Assembly (NCBI GenBank): GCA_947467605.1
Contig: CANIII010000002.1
Span: forward strand, 124,001-188,000
Direction of reading: 5' to 3'
Length of the DNA: 64,000 nucleotides
Origin: Acidobacteriota bacterium
GTDB taxonomy: Bacteria > Acidobacteriota > Vicinamibacteria > Vicinamibacterales > SCN-69-37
Part shown: piece by piece, positions 1 through 8,468 of the stretch
Layout: every line of letters starts with the position of its first letter
Numbering within the stretch: position 1 is the stretch's first letter
Notes under the pieces: model-generated
What the model saw: only the letters and a program-made list of their open reading frames with translations
Databases searched by the model: none
Told to the model about the DNA's origin: nothing
Made by a program: the position numbers and the translations under genes

Positions 1-746
1 GTGGCAAAGGAATGGCGCAATACGTGTGGGCTGAGCGGCGCGCGGATCCCTGCGGCCAGACCGTAGGCTTTCAGTCCTTTCCAGAATCCCACGCGCGACA
101 ACCGCTGGCCGCGGTGATTCAGGAAGAGCCATGGCACGTCGCGCTGCTGCTTCAGAATCGCGGGTCGGCCCTCGTTGATATAGCGGCTCACCCACTTCGC
201 CGCCTCGTCGCCGATGGGCACGATGCGCTCCTTGCTGCCCTTGCCGATCGTCTTGAGGAGCCCTTCCTGGACGCGCACGTCATTCATGCGCAGGCCAACC
301 AACTCCGACACCCGCAGCCCCGTCGCGTAGAGCAACTCGATGAGCGCCTTGTCGCGCAGGCCGCGCGGCGTGTCCACGCCCGGCGCCTTCAGCAGCGACT
401 CGACGTCTTCGAGACTGAGAAACTTCGGCAGCGCGTGAAATGTGCGCGGACTGTGCAGATCCTCCGCCGGGTTGCTCGCGATGGCGCCGTTTAGGCGCAG
501 AAACTTGTAGAACCCGCGGACGCCGGCGACCATGCGCGCCGCCGAGGTCGGCGCCAAGCCGGACGTCATCAGCTCACGCACGAATTCCTCAAGCTGCCCG
601 AGCGTGAGCGCCTCGAGCACGGTCTGCTTCCGCTCTGCGAACGCGTCGAGTCGCGCCAAGTCTCGGCTGTACGCCTCGAGTGAGTTGGTCGCCAGCCGCC
701 GAGACACTTCGAGGTGTCGGAGGTAGGTGTCGATTACAACGGGCAC
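1..746 (-). CDS. xerD: Site-specific tyrosine recombinase XerD, C-terminus cut by window edge
   Basis: Reading the minus strand from a GTG at 744-746 gives about 248 codons open to the window edge. XerC/XerD recombinases resolve chromosome dimers at dif together with FtsK. The N-terminal SAM-like core-binding domain covers roughly residues 1-100 and the catalytic domain follows. Visible catalytic residues are Arg145 in ATGLRVSEL, Lys169 in GKGSKER, and His241/Arg244 in SPHVLRHSFA, spaced almost exactly as in E. coli XerD. The second His/Trp and the nucleophilic Tyr lie beyond base 1. XerD is preferred to XerC or a phage integrase from the general sequence feel and housekeeping neighbourhood, which is inference. 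The GTG start is chosen because the XerD-like N-terminus begins there; a TATCAT hexamer lies a few bases upstream. Confidence 0.85.
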   Translation of the reverse strand, partial: MPVVIDTYLRHLEVSRRLATNSLEAYSRDLARLDAFAERKQTVLEALTLGQLEEFVRELMTSGLAPTSAARMVAGVRGFYKFLRLNGAIASNPAEDLHSPRTFHALPKFLSLEDVESLLKAPGVDTPRGLRDKALIELLYATGLRVSELVGLRMNDVRVQEGLLKTIGKGSKERIVPIGDEAAKWVSRYINEGRPAILKQQRDVPWLFLNHRGQRLSRVGFWKGLKAYGLAAGIRAPLSPHVLRHSFA

Positions 747-786
747 GGCACATGATAGCCTTACGCTTTCTCGCCGACCGATCGCC

Positions 787-1737
787 ATGCCTTATCAATC
801 GAAGTGGCAAGCCCTTCCAACTGAAGCCATCAACGAGGCTTCACTCGCTATTGACAAGATGTCGCCGCTGGCCATCGTCGACCTCGTGATCAACGAGGAT
901 CGCAAAGTGGTTGCCGCCGTCGCGAAAGAACGCGAACGCATTGCGCATGGCGTCGAGATCATCGCGAACGCGCTCAAGAAGAACGGCCGGTTGTTTCTCG
1001 TCGGTGCCGGCACAAGTGGCCGACTCGGCATCGTCGAGGCCGCGGAAATGCCGCCCACGTTTGGCACGCCACCCGAGCTCGTGCAGGCGATCATGGCTGG
1101 CGGGCAGGATGCGGTATTTCGCGCCAAAGAAGGCGTGGAAGACAACTACGAGGAGGGCACACGCGCAGTGGCGCGCCTGCGCGTCAACAAACGCGATGTG
1201 ATCGTCGGCGTCAGTGCGAGCGGCATCACACAGTTTGTGCGCGGCGCCCTGACCGGCGCACGCAAAGTCGGCGCGCGCATCATCTTCGTGACCTGCTGGC
1301 CCGGTGCCGATCTTCAAAACTTCGTGGACTTGATCATTGCCCCTGCGGTCGGGCCGGAAGTGATCGCCGGCTCAACGCGCCTGAAGGCCGGCACCGCGAC
1401 CAAGATGGTGCTCAACATGCTCACCACCATCGCGATGGTGCGCATCGGCAAGACCTACGGCAATCTGATGGTCGACGTGCGCACGGGGTCCGAGAAATTG
1501 AAGGACCGCGCCAAACGCATCGTGATGATCGTGACCGACGTCGACGAAGTCGAAGCGTCGGATCTGTTGAAGCGCTCGAAGTGGAATGTGAAAGTGGCCA
1601 TTGTGATGCAGAAAGCGAATTTGTCTGCGACTCAGGCGACCAAACGTCTCCGTCAGTCGAACGATCTGATCCGCGAAGCCATCGGCGAAGACATCGAGCC
1701 GCGGCTTCGCGCCCTGCTCGCACTCAACAAGAAGTAG
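787..1737 (+). CDS. murQ: N-acetylmuramic acid 6-phosphate etherase MurQ
   Basis: MurQ cleaves the lactyl ether of MurNAc-6-phosphate, giving GlcNAc-6-phosphate and D-lactate, a cytoplasmic step of peptidoglycan recycling. The 316-residue product has the SIS fold with the signature VGAGTSGRLGIVEAAEMPP near residues 75-95, containing the Glu of the active-site region, and a second SIS motif GVSASGITQFV. The family is usually about 300 residues. An in-frame ATG exists at 727, but it lies inside the divergent xerD start region; the ATG at 787 (MPYQSKWQ) gives the expected N-terminus. The gene ends four bases from the convergent nagB, which consumes the downstream pathway product, so the two are functionally linked although on opposite strands. 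Confidence 0.93.
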   Translation: MPYQSKWQALPTEAINEASLAIDKMSPLAIVDLVINEDRKVVAAVAKERERIAHGVEIIANALKKNGRLFLVGAGTSGRLGIVEAAEMPPTFGTPPELVQAIMAGGQDAVFRAKEGVEDNYEEGTRAVARLRVNKRDVIVGVSASGITQFVRGALTGARKVGARIIFVTCWPGADLQNFVDLIIAPAVGPEVIAGSTRLKAGTATKMVLNMLTTIAMVRIGKTYGNLMVDVRTGSEKLKDRAKRIVMIVTDVDEVEASDLLKRSKWNVKVAIVMQKANLSATQATKRLRQSNDLIREAIGEDIEPRLRALLALNKK

Positions 1738-1741
1738 TTTG

Positions 1742-2479
1742 CTACTCGGTCAGTCTGGCCGCGGCCGCGCGATCGAGCACCACTGCGGCGCGCGGATGCA
1801 GCTGCAGCAACGACGCCGGCACGCGTGTCGTGACCGGCCCCTGCAACGCCTGCGCAATGATCGATGCCTTCCCCGCCCCCGTCGCAATCAGGAGCACGTG
1901 ACGGGCCGACAAAATTGTGCCGACCCCCATCGAGATCGCACGCGTCGGCACGCGTGACACCTCGCCGCCAAACGCCGCCGCATTGCCCGCGCGCGATGCG
2001 GCCTTGAGCGTCACCACGTTCGTTCCGGCCGGCAGAGAGCGGTCGGGCTCATTGAAGCCGATGTGTCCGTTGGCGCCGATGCCCAGAATCGCGATGTCGA
2101 GTCCGCCGGCGGCGGCGATCTCCGCGTCGTAGCGCCTCGCTTCGGCTACTGGCGACGGCGCATCGCCGTGCGGCAAATGCGTGCGGGACGGGTCGAGGTT
2201 CACGTGTTTGAACAGGTACTTCCGCATGAACGCGTGATAGCTGCCAGGATGCCGCGCCGGCAATCCGACGAATTCATCCAGATTGAACGTCGTCGCGCGC
2301 GAAAGATCCGCACGGCCCTGTCGATGGAGCTTCACGAGCGCGCGATACATCGGAATCGGTGTGCGCCCGGTGGGAAGCCCCAGCACGAGTGACGGGTCTT
2401 CCGCGAGGCATTCAGCGAGAAACCAGGCCACGGCATCTGCCACGCCACGAGCCGAGGAGTGAATGACGGTCTGTATCAA
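1742..2479 (-). CDS. nagB: Glucosamine-6-phosphate deaminase NagB
   Basis: This 245-residue protein belongs to the NagB/RpiA fold family and should convert glucosamine-6-phosphate to fructose-6-phosphate and ammonia, feeding recycled amino sugar into glycolysis. Recognisable motifs are LGLPTGRTPIPMY near the N-terminus (sugar-phosphate loop), FNLDEFVGL with the catalytic Asp, and LGIGANGHIGFNEP. Length is close to the non-allosteric short NagB class of Gram-positives rather than the 266-residue E. coli enzyme. Its ATG overlaps the stop of the upstream kinase gene by four bases, so the two are translationally coupled. NagA, the deacetylase needed between GlcNAc-6-phosphate and this step, is not in the window. 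Confidence 0.93.
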   Translation of the reverse strand: MIQTVIHSSARGVADAVAWFLAECLAEDPSLVLGLPTGRTPIPMYRALVKLHRQGRADLSRATTFNLDEFVGLPARHPGSYHAFMRKYLFKHVNLDPSRTHLPHGDAPSPVAEARRYDAEIAAAGGLDIAILGIGANGHIGFNEPDRSLPAGTNVVTLKAASRAGNAAAFGGEVSRVPTRAISMGVGTILSARHVLLIATGAGKASIIAQALQGPVTTRVPASLLQLHPRAAVVLDRAAAARLTE

Positions 2480-3423
2480 TGTGTGGTGTCCAGATAGACG
2501 GGGACGCGCACGTCCCCGCGCAATAGCGCAGCGGCAAGTCGCAGAGCGCCGCGTGCTGGTTCAGAAGTGAGCAATGCGGGCCGCGCGTTCGGCAGCAACG
2601 TCGCCAGTTTTTCGATGACGAGCGTGCGCACGAGCGGGACGGCGTGGAAGATACCGCCGGCCAGCGGCAACGGAATTGGGTCGTGTGCCAGTCCCAGTCG
2701 ACGCGCGACCGATGCGGCCGCAGAGGCGAGTTCCTCCGCGCCAACAGCGACGATCCGCGCGGCGACCGGATCACCAGCCGCCGCGACTTCGCCGACGAGG
2801 GGGGCCAGCGCCGCGACCACCTTGGGTTTCATGCCGCCTTCGTAGATCGGCTGCACGAGTTCCTGCTCGCGCGCGACGCCGAAGTGCGCCTTGATCCGCT
2901 CGGCGAGCGCCGTCCGTTCGCCGCGCTGGTCGGCGGCCCGCAGCACCGCGCGGAGCGCCTGACGGCCGAGCCAGAAGCCCGAGCCTTCATCGCCGAGCAC
3001 GTGTCCCCAACCGCCGGCCCGGGCGGCATGGCCATGGCCATCGCGCCCATACGCAATCGAGCCAGTACCCGAGATGATCACGATGCCGGGCGAATCCGGC
3101 GCGCCGGCCTCAAGCGCGATCAGTGCGTCATTCACGACGAGTGCGCGTGAGCCGCGACAGAGTCGAGACAACATCGACCGCATGAGACGCGCGTCGTTGG
3201 GGCGATCGACGCCGGCCATACCGACGCACACGGCCGCCGGAGATCCGTCAAGGCCCTCAAGCGCCTCAGTCATCACATCGTGCAGCACCTTCTCGACTTC
3301 CAGCTCCCCTGCGCTCTGAAGATTGGCGCCCGCACCGCGTGCTTCGCGCACGATTCGGCCGTCAGGCTCGCCTACCTGGCACACAGTCTTTGAGCCCCCG
3401 GCATCAATTCCCACGACGTACAC
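2476..3423 (-). CDS. BadF/BadG-type amino-sugar kinase (GlcNAc or MurNAc/GlcNAc kinase)
   Basis: The 315-residue product is a cytoplasmic ASKHA-fold kinase of the BcrAD/BadFG family, which includes eukaryotic NAGK and clostridial MurK. The phosphate-1 loop GIDAGGSKTVCQVG is at residues 5-18, the phosphate-2 region VNDALIALEAGA and the adenosine region ISGTGSIAYG are in the middle, and GWGHVLGDEGSGFWLG follows. Next to murQ and nagB the likely substrates are GlcNAc and perhaps MurNAc, because MurQ needs MurNAc-6-phosphate and no PTS or AnmK gene is visible; this dual role is inference. Translation starts with GTG at 3421-3423. The stop overlaps nagB by four bases. Confidence 0.82.
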   Translation of the reverse strand: MYVVGIDAGGSKTVCQVGEPDGRIVREARGAGANLQSAGELEVEKVLHDVMTEALEGLDGSPAAVCVGMAGVDRPNDARLMRSMLSRLCRGSRALVVNDALIALEAGAPDSPGIVIISGTGSIAYGRDGHGHAARAGGWGHVLGDEGSGFWLGRQALRAVLRAADQRGERTALAERIKAHFGVAREQELVQPIYEGGMKPKVVAALAPLVGEVAAAGDPVAARIVAVGAEELASAAASVARRLGLAHDPIPLPLAGGIFHAVPLVRTLVIEKLATLLPNARPALLTSEPARGALRLAAALLRGDVRVPVYLDTTH

Positions 3424-3454
3424 CTCGTCAGGGTATCAAACGCACGGCGGTCAT

Positions 3455-3481
3455 TTGACACTGTTACGGATCGCCTGTTAC
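3455..3481 (+). promoter_or_regulatory. Candidate promoter for the GHL10 gene
   Basis: A perfect TTGACA lies at 3455-3460, and TGTTAC follows after 15 bases at 3476-3481. A start site near 3488 would leave under ten bases before the ATG at 3496. The spacing is short, so this is tentative. Confidence 0.35.
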
Positions 3482-3495
3482 GGTCGCATGTTTCG

Positions 3496-4773
3496 ATGTT
3501 GCGACATTTTCGCTCCGTCCGAGTCTGGGGGGCCGTGTGCCTCACTGTCGCGCTGGCGCTCGTCGCGAGCCGGCCCGTTGTGACGCGCGCCGAACCGGCC
3601 GACGCTGCGACTGACGACGTGCGGGGGCTGTGGGTGTTGCGATCCTCGCTGACCTCGGCTCGCAGCATTCAACAGATGGTCGCCACGGCCGAACGCGCCG
3701 GCTTCAACACCTTGCTCGTGCAGGTGCGCGGGCGCGGCGACGCGTATTACGACAGCCGGATCGAGCCACGCGCTCTTGAGCTCGAAGATGAGGCGGCCAC
3801 ATTCGATCCGCTGGCGCTCACACTGGCGACCGCGCATGCGGCCGGCATCAAGGTGCACGCGTGGGTCAACGTGGACCTCGTGTCGAGCGCTACGCTGCTG
3901 CCACGGGCGCGCACGCACGTCACGGCCCGACACCCCGAGTGGTTGATGGTGCCCCGGTCGATCGCCGGTGCATTGCGCAGCGTGCCGTCGGACATCCCGT
4001 CCTACATCGGCCAGATCGCACGAGCGGCGCGCGCGCAGAGTGACCAGGTCGAAGGGCTCTATCTGTCTCCGGTGCTGCCCGCCTCGCGCGAGTACACCGC
4101 GAGCGTGGTCACGGACCTGGTCGGCCGCTACAACCTCGACGGGATTCACTTCGATTACCTGCGTTATCCGAACGAGCAGTTTGACTACAGCACTGCGACG
4201 CTGGCGGCGTTTCGCGCGGACGCGATGCCGATCGTGACGAAAGACGTGCGCGATCGTCTGGATCGGCAGTCAACGGCGAACGTCGCCGCGTGGCCCGACG
4301 CCCTGCCGGATGCGTGGTCGCAGTTCCGCCGCGATCGACTCACCCGGCTGGCCACCGCGTTACGCGCGGCCGCGCGGGCGGCGCGCCCGAACATTGTCGT
4401 GTCGGCAGCCGTGGCGCCCAACGCCGACGACGCCCGCAGCGGTCGGCTGCAGGACTGGCGCCTCTGGGCCCGGACCGGAATTGTGGACGTGCTGTGCCCG
4501 ATGATCTACACGGCGGATCCGCAGGAGTTCACCGCAGCGGTGACGCGCGTGAAAGGGGATTCCGGTCCGGCCGCCGTCTGGGCGGGCATCGGCGCCTACA
4601 AATTGACACCCGCGCGTACGACCGAGAATCTTCGCGTGGTGCGCCGCGCCGGAGTGGCCGGCGTGCTGCTCTACTCGTACGACAGCCTGACGTCTGGCGA
4701 CTCGGCGCCGAACTACTTCTCGCTGATCCGCACCGCCCTGCTTAACCAGGCCCCGCCGCCGATCGAGCGCTGA
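3496..4773 (+). CDS. Exported GHL10/DUF187-family putative glycoside hydrolase
   Basis: The 425-residue protein begins with a signal peptide (basic MLRHFRSVR, hydrophobic core to about residue 32). The mature part matches the DUF187/GHL10 family of TIM-barrel putative glycosidases: DVRGLWVLRSSLTS at the start of the barrel, GFNTLLVQVRGRGDAYY, AGIKVHAWVNVDLV, YNLDGIHFDYLRYP and VLCPMIYTADPQEF. The Asp in the IHFDYLRYP strand is in the place of the family's proposed catalytic acid. The true substrate is unknown. Its position between the amino-sugar kinase and an AmiE-like hydrolase makes murein fragments or another amino-sugar polymer attractive, but this is inference. It abuts the next gene. 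Confidence 0.75.
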   Translation: MLRHFRSVRVWGAVCLTVALALVASRPVVTRAEPADAATDDVRGLWVLRSSLTSARSIQQMVATAERAGFNTLLVQVRGRGDAYYDSRIEPRALELEDEAATFDPLALTLATAHAAGIKVHAWVNVDLVSSATLLPRARTHVTARHPEWLMVPRSIAGALRSVPSDIPSYIGQIARAARAQSDQVEGLYLSPVLPASREYTASVVTDLVGRYNLDGIHFDYLRYPNEQFDYSTATLAAFRADAMPIVTKDVRDRLDRQSTANVAAWPDALPDAWSQFRRDRLTRLATALRAAARAARPNIVVSAAVAPNADDARSGRLQDWRLWARTGIVDVLCPMIYTADPQEFTAAVTRVKGDSGPAAVWAGIGAYKLTPARTTENLRVVRRAGVAGVLLYSYDSLTSGDSAPNYFSLIRTALLNQAPPPIER

Positions 4774-4776
4774 TTG

Positions 4777-5838
4777 ATGCGGGTCGATGCCGCGCGTTTT
4801 GCTCCGGTCGCCGCCCGACTACGCGCCGCGGTGAACGCCCACGTCACGCCCGCCGCTGTCCTCGAAGTCGGGAGCGCCACCGGCCCCATGTTTCAATTCG
4901 CCACGGGCGCGCTCACCTACGCCGTCGATGCGCTTCCATGCACGCTTGAAACCGTTTTTGATCTCGCGTCACTGACAAAAGTCCTCGCCACTGCCTCACT
5001 TGCGATGCGCGCAGTCGAGCAGGATGCGCATTGGCTCGAGACACGCGTCGCCGATCTGCTGCCCGAGTGGCGCGGCGCAGATCGCGCACCGGTGACGATT
5101 CGCCATTTGCTCGAGCACGCCTCTGGCCTGCCCGCGCACGCGAAACTGTTTGAGGTCGCACGCGATCGCCGCGAGTTTCTCGCACGCATCGTCGAGTGCC
5201 CGCTGGCCGTCGAGCCGGGCACCGCCTCTGCGTATTCAGACCTCGGCTTCATCCTGCTCGGATTTCTGCTCGAGTCGGAATTGGGTGCGCCGCTCGATCG
5301 GCTCTTCGAGTCCATCGCGTCACGACTCGATGGACCAATCGGATTCAATCCGGCTGCGTCAGTCGCGTCAGTGATCGCGCCGACCGAATCCGATCCCTGG
5401 CGTGGGCGTGTGCTGCAGGGCGAGGTGCACGACGAAAATGCGGCCGCGCTCGGTGGGGTTGCCGGCCATGCCGGTCTGTTCGGCACGGCGCGCGCGGTCG
5501 GCAGTTTCGGTCAGACAGTGCTGCGCACGTTCGCGCAAGACACTTGGCTGTCGCGGCGAGAGACGATCGCGATGTTCGCGACGCGATCGACGGTACCGGG
5601 GAGTTCGCGCGCGCTGGGGTGGGACACGATGCTGCCGACGTCGTCGTGCGGCACGCGCATGTCTCCGCGCGCGATTGGCCACACCGGTTTTACAGGCACC
5701 TCGCTCTGGATCGATCCTGAGAACGATGTCTACGTTGCGCTCCTGACCAATCGCGTGCATCCCACGCGCGCCGGCGACGGGATTCAAGCGCTGCGTCGCG
5801 AGATGCACGACGCGGTCATGGCCGCGCTCGGCGACTAG
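4777..5838 (+). CDS. Class C beta-lactamase-like serine hydrolase (AmiE/YbbE-like)
   Basis: This 353-residue protein has the active-site set of class C beta-lactamase/DD-peptidase enzymes: SxxK as SLTK with Ser65 and Lys68, a YSD triad element in ASAYSDLGF, and a C-terminal HTG in GHTGFTGTS. No signal peptide is evident, so it should act in the cytoplasm. Bacillus YbbE/AmiE of this family removes stem peptides from MurNAc during wall recycling; with murQ, nagB and the kinase nearby a MurNAc-L-Ala amidase role is reasonable but not proven. A TTG directly after the upstream stop could also start translation; the ATG three bases later is chosen. Its stop overlaps the stop of the convergent pseudopilin gene by two bases. 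Confidence 0.75.
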   Translation: MRVDAARFAPVAARLRAAVNAHVTPAAVLEVGSATGPMFQFATGALTYAVDALPCTLETVFDLASLTKVLATASLAMRAVEQDAHWLETRVADLLPEWRGADRAPVTIRHLLEHASGLPAHAKLFEVARDRREFLARIVECPLAVEPGTASAYSDLGFILLGFLLESELGAPLDRLFESIASRLDGPIGFNPAASVASVIAPTESDPWRGRVLQGEVHDENAAALGGVAGHAGLFGTARAVGSFGQTVLRTFAQDTWLSRRETIAMFATRSTVPGSSRALGWDTMLPTSSCGTRMSPRAIGHTGFTGTSLWIDPENDVYVALLTNRVHPTRAGDGIQALRREMHDAVMAALGD

Positions 5839-6581
5839 AGCCCGCCACGTCCGCGGCCGGGCCCCGGCGCGGGGGCCGGTGTTCCCTGCCGTCCCGGCCC
5901 CGGCTGCGGCTGCGGGCCCACCGGGCCGCCGCGTCCAGCCCCGCCCGGGCCACCAATGCCCGGACCCGTCGGAACACCGCCACGCGCACCACCGGGGCCT
6001 GCGGGCACGCCGGCCCCAGGACCTCCAGGCCGCCCCTGCCCTGCTCCTCCACCCGCCTGCGACTGACTGATATAGCTGAAGTTCCACTCGTTGTAGTGGG
6101 ACGCCTGGTTATAGAGCCTGATGGATGTTGCGGTGCTATTGCTACGAACGCCCACGATCTTGCCGCCGAAAGTCGTCCCGTTGTTGTTCGCCGCGGGAGG
6201 GGGCGGCTGGCCTGCGCGACCGGCACCGCCCTGCACACCTGGCGCCTGGGGTGCCTGGCCGGGCGTGGCAGGGGCTGTCGAGTTCAAGACCGGCTCAAAG
6301 TCGTCGTTGGTGATGGGATCTTTGTATTTTTTTCGGAGAAACTTGCCTTCCACAAGCGCATCGATGTTCGCCGGACTGGTCTGAGGACCGTTCTTCCGCT
6401 CGTAGAGCTGAAACGCGCGTACATATTGCCGGCCGCGAAAGACGAGTTCCGCTTCCTTTTCCCGGGTCGACTGCTGCTTCCAGGCCGGAAGCGCCGCCGT
6501 CATCCAGACGGCGCCAATGCCCATCACGACGATCAGCACGACCATAATGAAGCCGTGCTCGTCTGATTGTGAGGACCGCAT
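5835..6581 (-). CDS. Pseudopilin-like type II secretion protein with Gly/Pro-rich tail
   Basis: The 248-residue product starts MRSSQSDEHG followed by a hydrophobic helix, FIMVVLIVVMGIGAVW, which looks like a class III prepilin leader cleaved after Gly10. It lacks the Glu normally at mature position 5. The middle, around residues 30-75, has the GspG-like helix with AELVFRGRQYVRAFQLYE. From about residue 100 the protein is dominated by Gly, Pro, Ala and Gln, and the last 60 residues are almost only Gly/Pro/Ala/Arg. The reading frame is open to 6995, but that extension is antisense to the next gene. ATG 6579-6581 is preferred because AGAGGA lies ten bases upstream. It probably belongs to the secretion system further right. 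Confidence 0.7.
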   Translation of the reverse strand: MRSSQSDEHGFIMVVLIVVMGIGAVWMTAALPAWKQQSTREKEAELVFRGRQYVRAFQLYERKNGPQTSPANIDALVEGKFLRKKYKDPITNDDFEPVLNSTAPATPGQAPQAPGVQGGAGRAGQPPPPAANNNGTTFGGKIVGVRSNSTATSIRLYNQASHYNEWNFSYISQSQAGGGAGQGRPGGPGAGVPAGPGGARGGVPTGPGIGGPGGAGRGGPVGPQPQPGPGRQGTPAPAPGPGRGRGGL

Positions 6582-6586
6582 GAACG

Positions 6587-6592
6587 TATTAT
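6587..6592 (+). promoter_or_regulatory. Candidate -10 hexamer of the Ig/PKD lipoprotein gene
   Basis: TATTAT differs from consensus at two positions and would place the transcript start near 6599, about ten bases before the ATG at 6610. No convincing -35 is visible. It supports the downstream ATG over the one at 6580, which overlaps the divergent start codon. Confidence 0.35.
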
Positions 6593-6609
6593 CCTCTGTG
6601 ACGTCTCGC

Positions 6610-8415
6610 ATGCATCGACTCCTTCGGGTATTCCCTCTAGTCACCGGCTTGGGCCTGTCTCTCACGTTCGGCGCGGCGTCCTGTGCCAAAGTGCCCCTGT
6701 TGGCGCCGACGGGCACGGTGATCAACCTCACGGTGGCCAGCAGCACGGCCGCCCTGAACAGCTCGATCAACATCATCGCGGTGCTGATCGAGAACGGCCA
6801 GCAAAGCACCAGCGGCACCGGCACCGCCGCCACTAGCTCAAGCACGACCGGCGCCGGCACCCCAGTGCAAGACGGCACCGTCGTCAGCTTTACGACGTCG
6901 ATCGGCACGATTGAGCCTGCCGAGGCCAAGACCGTGAACGGCAAGGTAGCTGTCGCGCTCAAGACGTCCGGCGAGTCGGGGACCGCGACCATCACCGCCT
7001 ACTCCGGCGGCGCGAAGTCGACCTCAACCATCAAGATCGGCGCAGCCAACGCCAAGACGGTCACCGTCTCGGCGAGCCCGCAAAATCTCGCATCGAGCGG
7101 CGGCTCCACCATTGTCTCGGCGTTGGTGGTGGACGAAAGCGGGAACGGCCTCGCAGGCGCGACCGTGAGCTTCAGCACGACCAAGGGTTCCCTTTCTGCG
7201 ACGACCGGCACCACCAACAGCAGCGGCATTGCGACGACGGTGCTCACCACCACGGGCGCGGCAGATGTCACGGCAACCATCGCAGCGATTTCCGGCAAGG
7301 TCACGATCGGCGTCTCGAGCAAAGCCACGGTGTCTGTGACCGGCCCCACCGGGGCCGTGTCGGTGAGCGCACCTGCGTCGTTTTCGATCAACGTCGGCAC
7401 CACAGTGCCGGTCAGCAATGTCACGATCAACTACGGTGACGGTTCGTCGAAAACATTGGGTGCAATTTCCGGCACACAGTCAGTCACGCATACCTATGCG
7501 TTTGTCGGCATCTTCGACGTCACGGTGTCCGCCACCGATGCGGACGGCATCGTTACGACCAGCAGCACCCAAGTGGCGGTAACCGGGATCAGCGGTTCTA
7601 TCAGCGCCTCGGCATCAAGCATCACGCGCGGCACCCCCGTGACCTTTACGGCCAGCGTCTTGCCCTCCACCACGGCCATCGATCACTACTCGTGGGATTT
7701 CGGCGACCTGACGTCAGCGGATTCAACCAGCAACGTGCAGAGCCACGTGTATGCATTGACGACGGCGTCCGGCACACTGACGGTGACGGTACGCGTCTAT
7801 CCGCAGACCGGCTCATCGTTCACCATGTCGATGCAGATCTCGATTCCGACCCAGAAGGGGTCCATCACATTGTCGGGCCCGACGTCGGGAACCACGTCGA
7901 TCAGCACGGCTGTCACCTACTCGATTGATGTGGGGTCGACCGTGGCGCTGACCAATATCACGCTCGACTATGGTGATGGCAGCACGCCGCGCGCACTGGG
8001 CAGCTTCAGCGGTTCGCGCACCGATACAAAGTTCTACTCGGTGCCGTCCAGCGCGACGGCCTCAGGTGCCTATACGGTCACGGCCTCCGGCCGAGACCCG
8101 GACGGCAATACCGTCACGTCATCGTTGACGATCGTCGTGCAGAAGTTGAACGGCACGCTTGCGGTGACAACGGGCGGCAGTTCCTTGACCCCAACACAAC
8201 TGACGTTTACCATCGCCAGCGGTCAGACGACCGCGCTCATCGATCGATACTTCTGGGACTTCAACGACGCACCGGCCGCCGGCGCGACGTGGGAGAGCAC
8301 CAGTAACGTCAGTCCGACGCACCAGTACACGCGAGGTGCCTGGCTTGCGAAGGTCACGGTCTACCCTGTGTACGGTGCCGCCTTCACCATCACGGTGCAG
8401 GTGCCGATCAACTAG
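6610..8415 (+). CDS. Large lipoprotein with invasin-type Ig and PKD repeats
   Basis: The 601-residue product has a signal sequence ending FGAASC, a weak lipobox with Cys25. Residues about 30-260 hold two bacterial Ig-like (Big_1/invasin-like) repeats, recognisable by GTVVSFTTSIGTIEP and ATVSFSTTKGSLSATTG. The remainder holds alternating PKD-type domains with YGDGSSKTLGAISG, YSWDFGD, YGDGSTPRALGSFSG and YFWDFND cores. Composition is Thr/Ser/Gly-rich with almost no Cys, typical of surface or periplasmic scaffolding and adhesion proteins. No catalytic domain is visible. ATG 6580 is a possible longer start; 6610 is preferred because it gives a clean signal peptide. A strong hairpin follows the stop. 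Confidence 0.75.
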   Translation: MHRLLRVFPLVTGLGLSLTFGAASCAKVPLLAPTGTVINLTVASSTAALNSSINIIAVLIENGQQSTSGTGTAATSSSTTGAGTPVQDGTVVSFTTSIGTIEPAEAKTVNGKVAVALKTSGESGTATITAYSGGAKSTSTIKIGAANAKTVTVSASPQNLASSGGSTIVSALVVDESGNGLAGATVSFSTTKGSLSATTGTTNSSGIATTVLTTTGAADVTATIAAISGKVTIGVSSKATVSVTGPTGAVSVSAPASFSINVGTTVPVSNVTINYGDGSSKTLGAISGTQSVTHTYAFVGIFDVTVSATDADGIVTTSSTQVAVTGISGSISASASSITRGTPVTFTASVLPSTTAIDHYSWDFGDLTSADSTSNVQSHVYALTTASGTLTVTVRVYPQTGSSFTMSMQISIPTQKGSITLSGPTSGTTSISTAVTYSIDVGSTVALTNITLDYGDGSTPRALGSFSGSRTDTKFYSVPSSATASGAYTVTASGRDPDGNTVTSSLTIVVQKLNGTLAVTTGGSSLTPTQLTFTIASGQTTALIDRYFWDFNDAPAAGATWESTSNVSPTHQYTRGAWLAKVTVYPVYGAAFTITVQVPIN

Positions 8416-8438
8416 CCGCCGCAGTGGCCCCCAATTGC

Positions 8439-8468
8439 AACAGGCCGACTCGTGAGAGTCGGCCTGTT
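8439..8468 (+). terminator. Intrinsic terminator after the Ig/PKD lipoprotein gene
   Basis: AACAGGCCGACTC and GAGTCGGCCTGTT form a perfect 13-base-pair stem around a GTGA loop, followed by the T-rich GTCGTCTT. It lies 23 bases after the stop and may also serve the convergent secretion operon in the other direction. Confidence 0.8.

Noticed and set aside
6582..6995. N-terminal extension of the pseudopilin frame
   Set aside because: It overlaps the Ig/PKD lipoprotein coding region in antisense; ATG 6579-6581 has a ribosome-binding site and starts the prepilin leader.
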